NCBI RefSeq assembly: GCF_900769625.1
Contig: NZ_CAAGHK010000016.1
Span: forward strand, 1-57,887
Source: an uncultured Clostridium sp.
GTDB taxonomy: Bacteria; Bacillota; Clostridia; Clostridiales; Clostridiaceae
Direction of reading: 5' to 3'
DNA: 57,887 nucleotides
The notes below the pieces were generated by a model. It searched no databases. It saw only the letters and a list, made by a program, of their open reading frames with translations, and was not told the origin of the DNA. The position numbers and the translations under genes are program-made. Of the stretch, positions 18,493 through 25,704 are shown piece by piece. Position 1 is the first letter of the stretch. Each line of letters starts with the position of its first letter.

Positions 18493-20220
18493 TTAATTTA
18501 ATTTCCCATTAATTATTGCCATTACTTTTTCTTTAAATCTTGCCATTTCCTTTTCAGAGTTTTCTAAACTACTTCCTTTAACAGCTAAGTAAACTTTCAT
18601 TTTTGGTTCAGTACCTGATGGTCTTACAACAAAGTATGAACTATCACTTAAGATATATTTTAATACATTTGATTTAGGTAATTTAATTTCATTCTTAACA
18701 TTGTTAACTGTATCATTCTCAACACTTAACTTATAGTCAAAGTTCTTAACAACCTTAACGCCATCAACTTCAGTAATAGGATCGTTTCTTAATCCTTCGA
18801 TACATGCTGCGATTTTTTCCTGGCCTTCTTTACCCTTTAATTCTAATGATACTAATTGTTCTTTGAAGTATCCATATTTTTCATATAATTCTATTAAAGC
18901 TTCGTAAAGACTCTTTCCTTGTTCTTTGTAGTAAAGTGCCATTTCACATACTAACATAGAAGCAATAACAGCATCTTTATCTCTTACAAAGTTTCCTGCA
19001 AGGTATCCGTAACTTTCTTCAAATCCAAATAAGTAAGTCTTATCACCTACATCTTCGAATTCTCTTATCTTTTCTCCGATATATTTAAATCCAGTTAACA
19101 CTTCCATAAGTTCTATATCAAAGTCTTCTGCAATTGCTCTTGCACCTTCAGTTGTAACGATTGTCTTGATTACAACACCATTCTTTGGAAGTTTGTTTGT
19201 TTCTTTTAATGAGCTTAATACATAATGAGTTAAAAGTAAACCTGTTTGATTTCCTGTTAATACTTTAAAATCTCCTTGGCTGTCTTTAACAACAACACCG
19301 ATTCTATCGCAGTCAGGGTCAGTACCAAAGATTATATCTGGATTTTCTGTTTCAGCCATCTTCATTGCTAATTCAAATACATCTGGATTTTCTGGGTTAG
19401 GATAAGATGCAGTTGGGAAGTTTCCATCTGGTAATTCCTGTTCTTTAACAACTTTTACATTTGAATATCCTAATTGTTTTAATACGCTTCTTACTGGAAC
19501 ATTTCCTGAACCATGAATTGGAGTGTATATAACATTTAATGTATCTGCTTTTTCTTTTACTAAATCTTTTCTTATAGATAATCCTTTAACTTTTTCATAA
19601 TAAACATTATCTACATCTTCACCGATATATTTTAATAATCCTTTTTCTAATGCTGCAGATTCATCGATTGTATTAATCTTTGAAAAATTATCTATAGCAT
19701 TAACACAATTGATTATAGTTTTTGCTTTAGCATCAGTTACTTGTCCTCCGAACTCATCATATACTTTGTATCCATTGTATATCTTTGGATTATGTGATGC
19801 AGTTATTACTATACCACCAGAGCATTTTAATTCTCTTACTGTGAAAGATAATACTGGTGTTGGTCTTAAACTTTCATATAAGTATACTTTGATATTATTT
19901 GCACATAGTGTTAAGGCAGCAGACTGTGCAAATTCTTTTGACATGTTTCTTGAATCATACGCAATCGCTACTGATGGATCAGTAAAGTTATCATTTAAAT
20001 AGTCAGCAAATCCTTGTGTAGCCTTTGCAACTGTATATATGTTCATTCTGTTGCTTCCAGCACCAATTATACCTCTTAATCCACCTGTACCAAAATCTAA
20101 GTCTTGATAAAATCTATCTTCAATTTCCTTTTCATCAGATATGCTTCTTAATTCATTTTTTGTTTCCTCATTGATTATATCTGAGTTAATCCATTCGTTA
20201 TATTTTTCTTTATAGTTCAT
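18493..20220 (-). CDS. pgcA: Phospho-sugar mutase (phosphoglucomutase type)
   Basis: 575-residue alpha-D-phosphohexomutase that interconverts glucose 1- and 6-phosphate (or mannose analogues). Four domain signatures are present: TASHNPKIYNG from residue 140, with phosphoserine S142; DPDCDRIGV metal-binding loop; GFEESYG sugar loop; and RPSGTEPKMKVY phosphate-binding loop near the C-terminus. The length is that of the long PgcA/Pgm form of Firmicutes. It can feed UDP-glucose synthesis and so supply the adjacent polymer cluster. A TATAAT lies at 20252-20257, 32 bp before the start. Confidence 0.93.
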   Translation of the reverse strand: MNYKEKYNEWINSDIINEETKNELRSISDEKEIEDRFYQDLDFGTGGLRGIIGAGSNRMNIYTVAKATQGFADYLNDNFTDPSVAIAYDSRNMSKEFAQSAALTLCANNIKVYLYESLRPTPVLSFTVRELKCSGGIVITASHNPKIYNGYKVYDEFGGQVTDAKAKTIINCVNAIDNFSKINTIDESAALEKGLLKYIGEDVDNVYYEKVKGLSIRKDLVKEKADTLNVIYTPIHGSGNVPVRSVLKQLGYSNVKVVKEQELPDGNFPTASYPNPENPDVFELAMKMAETENPDIIFGTDPDCDRIGVVVKDSQGDFKVLTGNQTGLLLTHYVLSSLKETNKLPKNGVVIKTIVTTEGARAIAEDFDIELMEVLTGFKYIGEKIREFEDVGDKTYLFGFEESYGYLAGNFVRDKDAVIASMLVCEMALYYKEQGKSLYEALIELYEKYGYFKEQLVSLELKGKEGQEKIAACIEGLRNDPITEVDGVKVVKNFDYKLSVENDTVNNVKNEIKLPKSNVLKYILSDSSYFVVRPSGTEPKMKVYLAVKGSSLENSEKEMARFKEKVMAIINGKLN

Positions 20221-20616
20221 TTAAGTTCCCTCCCCGTTTTTTCTCAGTAATATTATACAATATTTGCCTTCAATTAGAAATACTTTTAAAAATAAGTACC
20301 TAATTATTTATGAATAATTATTGTCACAATATAGATTTTTTAGGTCAGATATCAAAATACTTCTATTATATAATTAAAATTCACCGTAAATGATTCAATA
20401 TAGATTTAATTGCATTGCAGAATTATTTATTAACTGACACCTTTTTCTCTTATGCATTTTTTAAATATTGCTTTATAGAAAAAATGCTAATATGCATTTT
20501 TATTGTTTTGTAAAGCATATCAGCACTATTATACATTATATTTTTACACTAATCCACATGAAATCAGAATATTCATAAGTTGTTACAAATTAGCCTAAAA
20601 AATTTTGTAAAGATTT
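20221..20616. other. Intergenic region, no gene seen
   Basis: These 396 AT-rich bases hold a TATAAT (20252-20257, minus strand) for pgcA with only a weak -35. They also contain a 9-bp GCATTTTTT/AAAAAATGC inverted repeat (about 20454-20492) without a T-run on the minus strand. I see no ORF or RNA gene. Confidence 0.5.
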
Positions 20617-21204
20617 TTATTTAATTTCCTCGACTTCATTGTCATCTTCTTCTGGAATAAATTGTTCTGTAACTACAGTTGCACATATAGTTGATATATC
20701 ATCTACTATTGAAATTTCTGAACCAATTTCTAAATCTGAAAATTTATATGTTGTTCCTGCCTGTGCTTTTGATACATCAATATCAATGCTCTTTGGTAAA
20801 TCTTCAGCTTTACATGATATTTTTACAGAATCTTTTATACTCTGAAGTACCACTCCCTTTTTTCCTAAGAAGTCCTTTCCATTAAACTTAATAGGAATTT
20901 CTGCTACAACATCTTCATTGGAACGCACTTCTTCAAGATCAATATGAACGACCTTATGTGTCAACGAATCCTTCTGTACGTCCTTAATTATAGCTGTGCC
21001 AGAATAACCATCAAGCTCAAAATTAACAACACCATGTTCTCCTGAAATGCATAGTTCATTAGCTAAATCCATTTCTCCAATTTCAAACATTAAGTTTCCA
21101 AGTCTTTTGCCATAAATTATTCCTGGAACCATTCCATGTCTTCTTTCTTTTCTTGCACTATTAGATGAATTTTTTATCCTCTTCTTTAGAATTAATTCCT
21201 CCAT
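20617..21204 (-). CDS. ctc: bL25/Ctc-type ribosomal protein, copy 1
   Basis: 195-residue protein of the bL25 TL5/Ctc family, which binds 5S rRNA in the 50S central protuberance; Bacillus Ctc is a general-stress protein. N-terminal L25 domain about 1-90 (SARKERRHGMVPGIIYGK), C-terminal TL5 beta domain about 95-180, acidic tail (PEEDDNEVEEIK). It is clearly paralogous to copy 2 just upstream (similar throughout by eye) but more diverged from the usual RNA-binding surface, with NSSNSARKER replacing GHGHSARKER. SD GAGGAGGAATATTA. A strong terminator separates it from copy 2. Confidence 0.88.
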   Translation of the reverse strand: MEELILKKRIKNSSNSARKERRHGMVPGIIYGKRLGNLMFEIGEMDLANELCISGEHGVVNFELDGYSGTAIIKDVQKDSLTHKVVHIDLEEVRSNEDVVAEIPIKFNGKDFLGKKGVVLQSIKDSVKISCKAEDLPKSIDIDVSKAQAGTTYKFSDLEIGSEISIVDDISTICATVVTEQFIPEEDDNEVEEIK

Positions 21205-21301
21205 TAATATTCCTCCTCAAATTTCATAATTACTAATCATTTTTTAATTATTTCTCATTTAAGGAATTTTTATTCACATTTCATAAAACTTTTTAAAATA
21301 A

Positions 21302-21353
21302 AAATAAGAGTAGTTAGAGCAGACCTGTTTTTCTGCTTTAACTACTCTTATTT
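21302..21353 (-). terminator. Terminator between tandem ctc genes
   Basis: A 21-bp stem with one G-T wobble (21302-21322 with 21333-21353) and a 10-nt loop is followed by TTTTATTTTAA on the minus strand. This is one of the strongest terminators in the window, so copy 1 probably needs its own promoter. Confidence 0.88.
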
Positions 21354-21370
21354 CAAATTAAAGTTACTCT

Positions 21371-21955
21371 CTATTCTGCGTCTGTTGAATCCTCTTCTTC
21401 ATCAACTTCTCTTTCATCTAAGACAATTGACCCGATAACACTTGCTAAATCATCATCAACAGTAACTTTATCGCTAATTACTAAATTTTTTAATGTATAT
21501 ACTGTTCCAGCAGTACCTTCAGAAACATCCAAGTCAAATTCTTTAGGTAAATCTGCTGCTGTACAGGTTACTTTTACCAAAGCCTTCTGAACTTGTAATA
21601 TTAATCCTTTACTTTCAAGTACTCCTTTACCGGAAATTCTGATGTTGACTTCTGTAGTCATCTTTTCCTTAGCTGATACTTCTTCTAAATCCATATGAAT
21701 TACTTTATTTCCAAAATGATTCTTTTGAATTTCCTTGATTACTGCAGTACCTTTTTTACCTTCAAGGTTAAACTGTAATACTCCATGTTCTCCTGAAACT
21801 GCTAATTCCTTTTCTAATGCAACTGCATTTACATCAAATAAAGCATTTCCAATTTCTTTTCCATAGATAACTCCTGGAATAACACCTTGTCTTCTTTCTT
21901 TTCTGGCACTGTGTCCATGTCCTTTAACTCTTTTTGTTAGTACTAGTTCCTCCAT
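21371..21955 (-). CDS. ctc: bL25/Ctc-type ribosomal protein, copy 2
   Basis: 194-residue bL25/Ctc protein with the L25 domain (GHGHSARKERRQGVIPGVIYGK, about 12-33) and TL5 domain. An acidic tail (DEREVDEEEDSTDAE) is typical of the clostridial form. SD GGGAGG nine bases before ATG 21955. This copy looks the more conventional of the pair. It is not beside glmU-prs-pth, the usual context, and has a long, structured upstream region. Confidence 0.9.
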   Translation of the reverse strand: MEELVLTKRVKGHGHSARKERRQGVIPGVIYGKEIGNALFDVNAVALEKELAVSGEHGVLQFNLEGKKGTAVIKEIQKNHFGNKVIHMDLEEVSAKEKMTTEVNIRISGKGVLESKGLILQVQKALVKVTCTAADLPKEFDLDVSEGTAGTVYTLKNLVISDKVTVDDDLASVIGSIVLDEREVDEEEDSTDAE

Positions 21956-22002
21956 TGTAAAACATCCTCCCTTTTGAGACTTAATGATTATAATAATTCT
22001 TT

Positions 22003-22123
22003 TGAGCTTAGATTATTTAAATCATGAGCTTACGATGAATGGAGTATATAGGCATATAATAATCATAAGGTTTAATATGCTTATAATGATTAGTCTTATC
22101 TGAAGAATTATGAAAAGATAAGA
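22003..22123 (-). promoter_or_regulatory. Structured leader candidate upstream of ctc copy 2
   Basis: Within the 487-bp gap 21956-22442 this part shows an 8-bp direct repeat TGAGCTTA (22003-22010 and 22025-22032, spaced 22 bp). It also has an imperfect hairpin TAATCATAAG...CTTATAATGATTA (22060-22092) and an 8-bp hairpin TCTTATCT/AGATAAGA (22094-22101 with 22116-22123). It could be a transcript leader or an operator array. I recognise no known riboswitch. The rest of the gap (22124-22442) shows nothing I can name. Confidence 0.3.
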
Positions 22124-22442
22124 TTAATTTGCAATTAAAATTTAACATTTTTCATCGCCTCTAATTCATCTAATTTTATTTAACCTTATTTATTATTTTT
22201 ACATTTTTATTATATCACTTTTTATTACAGTTTTAGTATTTATTATTATTTTAGTAATAATTTCTTAATATAATATTTATTTTTTCATTTCTATTCCTAT
22301 AACACTCATCTTTCACACTCCTAATAAATTTATATTGTAATCATCTGATTATTATGAGTGATATATTCACAGATTCACTGAAATTATTATTCATGCCTTG
22401 TAGGTTTTAGCTCAAAATATGCATTTTTACCTGCTGCTTAAA

Positions 22443-22970
22443 TTAATATTTATATACTGTTTTATATATCTGCTCTTTTATCTTCTTAAATTCATGGCTC
22501 TTAAGTTCATTCTTATAACTCATCACCATTAATGGCAATAAGGGCTTGCCTTTCTGTAATGGTGGCTGCATATACTCATAATCATTTAATATCATGCCCA
22601 TCTTTTCATAATATTTAATTCTCTTTTCTGAAATTTCATCCTTTGGCAACTCTACCTCCAGAATTGTCATTTTATCATCACTGCTTAGATACCTGTTAAA
22701 TAATTCAGTTCCCATGCCATTGCCTCTTAATTTATAATCAACTGCAAAGTGTTCGATAAAATTAAAATCTTCAAATTTCCAGAAAGCTAAAAAAGCACCT
22801 ACTCTATCATCAGCATCTTTATACCCTATCACATTATATAACTCATCATCAAAAAGCTTCTTCTGCTCCTCATAGTTTCTTCTTTCTATACTTGGAAATG
22901 AATTTTCTATCACTTTATATAAACTTTTAAAATCATCTACTGTTATTTTTACAAATTTATATTTATCCAT
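22443..22970 (-). CDS. GNAT-family N-acetyltransferase
   Basis: 175-residue GCN5-related acetyltransferase. The acetyl-CoA loop appears as DYKLRGNGMGTELF (about 85-98), followed by KYYEKMGM, a normal motif B. The N-terminus VDDFKSLYKVIENSFP fits the substrate-side helices. Substrate unknown. It is followed by a monocistronic-looking gap; the terminator at 23033 isolates it from the upstream permease. Confidence 0.82.
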   Translation of the reverse strand: MDKYKFVKITVDDFKSLYKVIENSFPSIERRNYEEQKKLFDDELYNVIGYKDADDRVGAFLAFWKFEDFNFIEHFAVDYKLRGNGMGTELFNRYLSSDDKMTILEVELPKDEISEKRIKYYEKMGMILNDYEYMQPPLQKGKPLLPLMVMSYKNELKSHEFKKIKEQIYKTVYKY

Positions 22971-23032
22971 ACCTATACTCCCAATTTATATAATCTTCAT
23001 ATGTTTATCTATTATATCATGTCTTATAAAAA

Positions 23033-23071
23033 TAAGTTCATGACTAAAAATGCTATTTCTTCATGAACTTA
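23033..23071 (-). terminator. Terminator after APC permease
   Basis: An 11-bp perfect stem TAAGTTCATGA/TCATGAACTTA (23033-23043 with 23061-23071) is followed by TTTTTATAAG on the minus strand, 22 bp after the permease stop. Confidence 0.8.
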
Positions 23072-23092
23072 CTAATTAATTCTGAACTATAT

Positions 23093-24418
23093 TTATTTAA
23101 TTTCTATATTATTCTTATGATAATTATAAATGTAAAATGGTATACCTATAAGCATAAGTATAAAGCCCCACATTACTGTTTCTGCTCCTGAACCATATAT
23201 AGTCCAAATTGCATAGACAAATGCTAACAATGGCACTATTGATTTCTTTATAAAAAGCTTGAACGTAAAATTCCTTTCATTTTTAAATATAAGCATTATT
23301 TCAGCTGCTACAGTTAAAAGATAAACTGGCAGGAACGATAATGTTGCAAGTATAGTTATAAATGTAAAAGCAGATACCATTCCTTTTTGAAAATTCATAA
23401 CTAATAATATATTAACTAAAACAGAGCCAATTATCAGAGAATTTACTGGTGTCCCGTACTTTGGATGAAGTTTTCCGAAGAATTTAGGAAATACTCCATC
23501 TTCACCAGCTGCAAACGAAACTCTTGCTGTTGATAAAATCCATCCAATTGTTGTTCCTAAAATACATACTACTACTGCTATCGTAAGTATTTTACCCACA
23601 TTGCCGCCAAGTGCTCTTGTTATTATATCTGTAAGTGGTGCTGTACTTACTGCAAGTTCTGCATTAGACATAGCTCCCATACTTCCAACACTTATTAGAA
23701 TATATATTATTGCTGCAATGATAAGTCCATATATGGTACTCTTTCTTATATTCTTTTCCGGGTCCTTAAGTTCTCCTGCTGTCACTGTTGAACTTTCTAA
23801 TCCTACAAACGCCCATAAAGTAGAAGTAGCAGCTAAAGATACAGTCGATAACCCCTTGTTCTCTGGATTTAAAGGCATAATGTTTATGCTGTCAAAATTC
23901 CAGAATGCTATTATTATAAATAAAGCAAAAAATCCAATTTTAAATACAGTTACAAAGCTCTGAATTTTTCCAGCTTGTTTTACTCCAAAAATATTTAATA
24001 TGGTTACAGCCCATAAAATAACGCTTGTAAAAATTATCGATACTACTGGATTATTTAATGCAGGTATAATTACCGAAGTATAACTAGATATTGCAACTAT
24101 TATAGCTGCATTTCCAATCCATGAACCATTCCAATATAGCCATGCGCTTAAAAATCCCGCAAATTCACCAAATGCTTCTTTTGTATATTGATAAGCTCCG
24201 CCTGTTGTCGGATATTTTGTGCCTAAATTAGCAAATGAAATTGCTATTAATATAGATCCTATTGTCGTAAGCACCCATGCAATCATGGTAGCAATTGGAC
24301 CTGATACCTGAGCAAGTGTTGCCGGAAGCATAAAAACACCCGATCCTATCATATTTCCACAAACAAGCATAGTCGCCATAAATAAGCTTATTTCCTTTTT
24401 TAGTTTCTTCTCTTCCAT
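23093..24418 (-). CDS. APC-family amino acid permease
   Basis: 441-residue amino acid-polyamine-organocation transporter with about twelve helices. TM1 contains the unwound substrate-binding motif GNMIGSGVFMLPA (about 21-33). GGAYQYTKEAFG and WAFVGLESST are further family signatures. Similar overall to the arginine/agmatine antiporter branch (AdiC/ArcD-like) and to the YfnA type; the substrate is not decided. ATG 24418 is preferred to ATG 24439 because AGGAGGAAAG lies directly before it. Confidence 0.88.
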   Translation of the reverse strand: MEEKKLKKEISLFMATMLVCGNMIGSGVFMLPATLAQVSGPIATMIAWVLTTIGSILIAISFANLGTKYPTTGGAYQYTKEAFGEFAGFLSAWLYWNGSWIGNAAIIVAISSYTSVIIPALNNPVVSIIFTSVILWAVTILNIFGVKQAGKIQSFVTVFKIGFFALFIIIAFWNFDSINIMPLNPENKGLSTVSLAATSTLWAFVGLESSTVTAGELKDPEKNIRKSTIYGLIIAAIIYILISVGSMGAMSNAELAVSTAPLTDIITRALGGNVGKILTIAVVVCILGTTIGWILSTARVSFAAGEDGVFPKFFGKLHPKYGTPVNSLIIGSVLVNILLVMNFQKGMVSAFTFITILATLSFLPVYLLTVAAEIMLIFKNERNFTFKLFIKKSIVPLLAFVYAIWTIYGSGAETVMWGFILMLIGIPFYIYNYHKNNIEIK

Positions 24419-24587
24419 CTTTCCTCCTATGTTAGTCAATATAATATTTATTATTTCATTTTAAGTTGAATAATATTACACTCCGAAATTATATCATATA
24501 TAGATATTTAAATAATATTTTTTAGTCAATTTATGTATTTAAAAATTTAATTAAAATTCTTTTGGTATATTATCATTTTACTTTTTA

Positions 24588-24764
24588 AAAGATGATGTTA
24601 TTGCTGCCTATGGTGAACCTAAAGTAGATTGCTTTGATCAGAACGGAATGATATACTATTCATAATCAGACATAGGCAAGTATGGGAAAGTACTTACAAT
24701 TGGATTTGATACTAATACTAAAGTTATTAAAGAAATAACTCTTCAAAATATTCCTAGAGAATAA
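24588..24764 (+). pseudogene. Fragment of a BamE/SmpA-like lipoprotein domain gene
   Basis: A 59-codon plus-strand frame reads KDDVIAAYGEPKVDCFDQNG, then MIYYS, an in-frame TAA at 24663-24665, then SDIGKYGKVLTIGFDTNTKV and a natural-looking stop at 24764. The pattern DV-x-A-x-YGEPK followed by Y-x-x-L-x-I-x-F-D is that of the small SmpA/OmlA-like domain in Gram-positive lipoproteins. The 5' part with signal peptide is missing and a nonsense codon is present, so it is a decayed remnant between two minus-strand genes. Confidence 0.7.
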
Positions 24765-24778
24765 ACTAAATTATGTAT

Positions 24779-24822
24779 AATAAATGGTCATGCTCTATTA
24801 TAATTAAGCATGACCATTTATT
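24779..24822. terminator. Bidirectional terminator
   Basis: A 16-bp perfect stem (24779-24794 with 24807-24822) flanked by A/T tracts ends the DUF523 transcript on the minus strand. It probably once ended the decayed plus-strand gene. Confidence 0.85.
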
Positions 24823-24829
24823 ATTTTGA

Positions 24830-25552
24830 TTACATTTTTGATAAAATTTCTTCTACCTCTTCAATTTCTAATCCTGTAGCTTCAGCTATTTCGTCAGTTT
24901 CTTCAAATCCCATAAGATCCTTAGCCAGTGAAATCATAAGTCTTTTAACATTTAGTTCAACACTCTTTGGAAGATCTGACATATCACCTAAGTTTTCAGT
25001 CAGATCAAAGTATTCTGTTTCTTCATTATCGTTTTCTTCTTTAAACAGTTTTATCCTTTTTGCCTTTTCCCTGTTATATCCATTAAGATATATAAGCTTT
25101 CTTTCACTTTCTTCTAAATCCTCATCAGAAATAACATTGATTCCTTCCTGTTCAAGTACATATGCTGTTATTCCTTTGCCTTCAATTTTGTTTCCTGTAA
25201 ATGTTCCATCATAAACAAAGTTACATCCACATGAAGGACTTCCATCTTTAAGTATTGCTTTGTTAATTTCAGCTTCTTTTGCAATTCTTAAAGTCTCATA
25301 CGCTCCGTCTAGAAACTGCTTAGTACAATCATTTCCTGCATTATCTAATGCTTTTCCATCATATTCAACCACTTCTTTAGCTAATGAATCTAATTCTACT
25401 GGATTTCTTGGAGTAGACAATCCTCCGAGCTGTTCAGGACATACTAATAGTGCTTTTCCTTCCCGAAATAGTTTCATACATTTTTCATTTAAATTATTTT
25501 TTCCGCTGTATTTACAATTTACTCCACATAAACATGCACTGATAATATACAT
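24830..25552 (-). CDS. DUF523 protein with C-terminal helical extension
   Basis: About 240 residues. The first ~145 are DUF523, with the conserved cysteine segments ISACLCGVNCKYSG, VCPEQLGGL and KDGSPSCG. The family is found in many bacteria and suspected to bind metal or a cluster; its function is unknown. DUF523 proteins are usually about 150 residues, so the extra ~90 residues are notable. They are acidic, then end in a helical part (VKRLMISLAKDLMGFEETDE...TGLEIEEVEEIL) that looks like a small helix-turn-helix-type domain. ATG 25552 with GGGGTGG is favoured over GTG 25561. Confidence 0.78.
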   Translation of the reverse strand: MYIISACLCGVNCKYSGKNNLNEKCMKLFREGKALLVCPEQLGGLSTPRNPVELDSLAKEVVEYDGKALDNAGNDCTKQFLDGAYETLRIAKEAEINKAILKDGSPSCGCNFVYDGTFTGNKIEGKGITAYVLEQEGINVISDEDLEESERKLIYLNGYNREKAKRIKLFKEENDNEETEYFDLTENLGDMSDLPKSVELNVKRLMISLAKDLMGFEETDEIAEATGLEIEEVEEILSKM

Positions 25553-25571
25553 TTTAACCACCCCGCTTTTC

Positions 25572-25700
25572 AGTTGAGAGTTGATAGTGGAAAATTGATA
25601 ATTAAGGATGATATTCTTTCAGAATATCTTAAAAATATACTTTCAAAATTCCTGCGGAATTTTCCCCTTAACTCTCAACTATCAATTCTCAATTATCAAC
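25572..25700. repeat. Dispersed inverted-repeat element, copy A
   Basis: The left arm (25572-25607) and right arm (25667-25700) are inverted copies built from TTGAGARTTGATA-type units. Between them lie two smaller hairpins: ATATTCT/AGAATAT (25611-25627) and AAAATTCC-TGC-GGAATTTT (25646-25664). It lies between mutS2 and the DUF523 gene. It encodes no protein and resembles a MITE or REP-like element. It shares its right arm and general plan with the copy at 40437. Confidence 0.75.
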
Positions 25701-25704
25701 TAAC

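Noticed and set aside
20454..20492. GCATTTTTT/AAAAAATGC inverted repeat as a ctc terminator
   Set aside because: On the minus strand it is followed by A/G, not T, and lies more than 120 bp from the stop; probably chance pairing in AT-rich DNA.
25570..25704. CRISPR-like repeat array
   Set aside because: The units form inverted arms with inner hairpins and no spacers of constant length; no cas gene is present.
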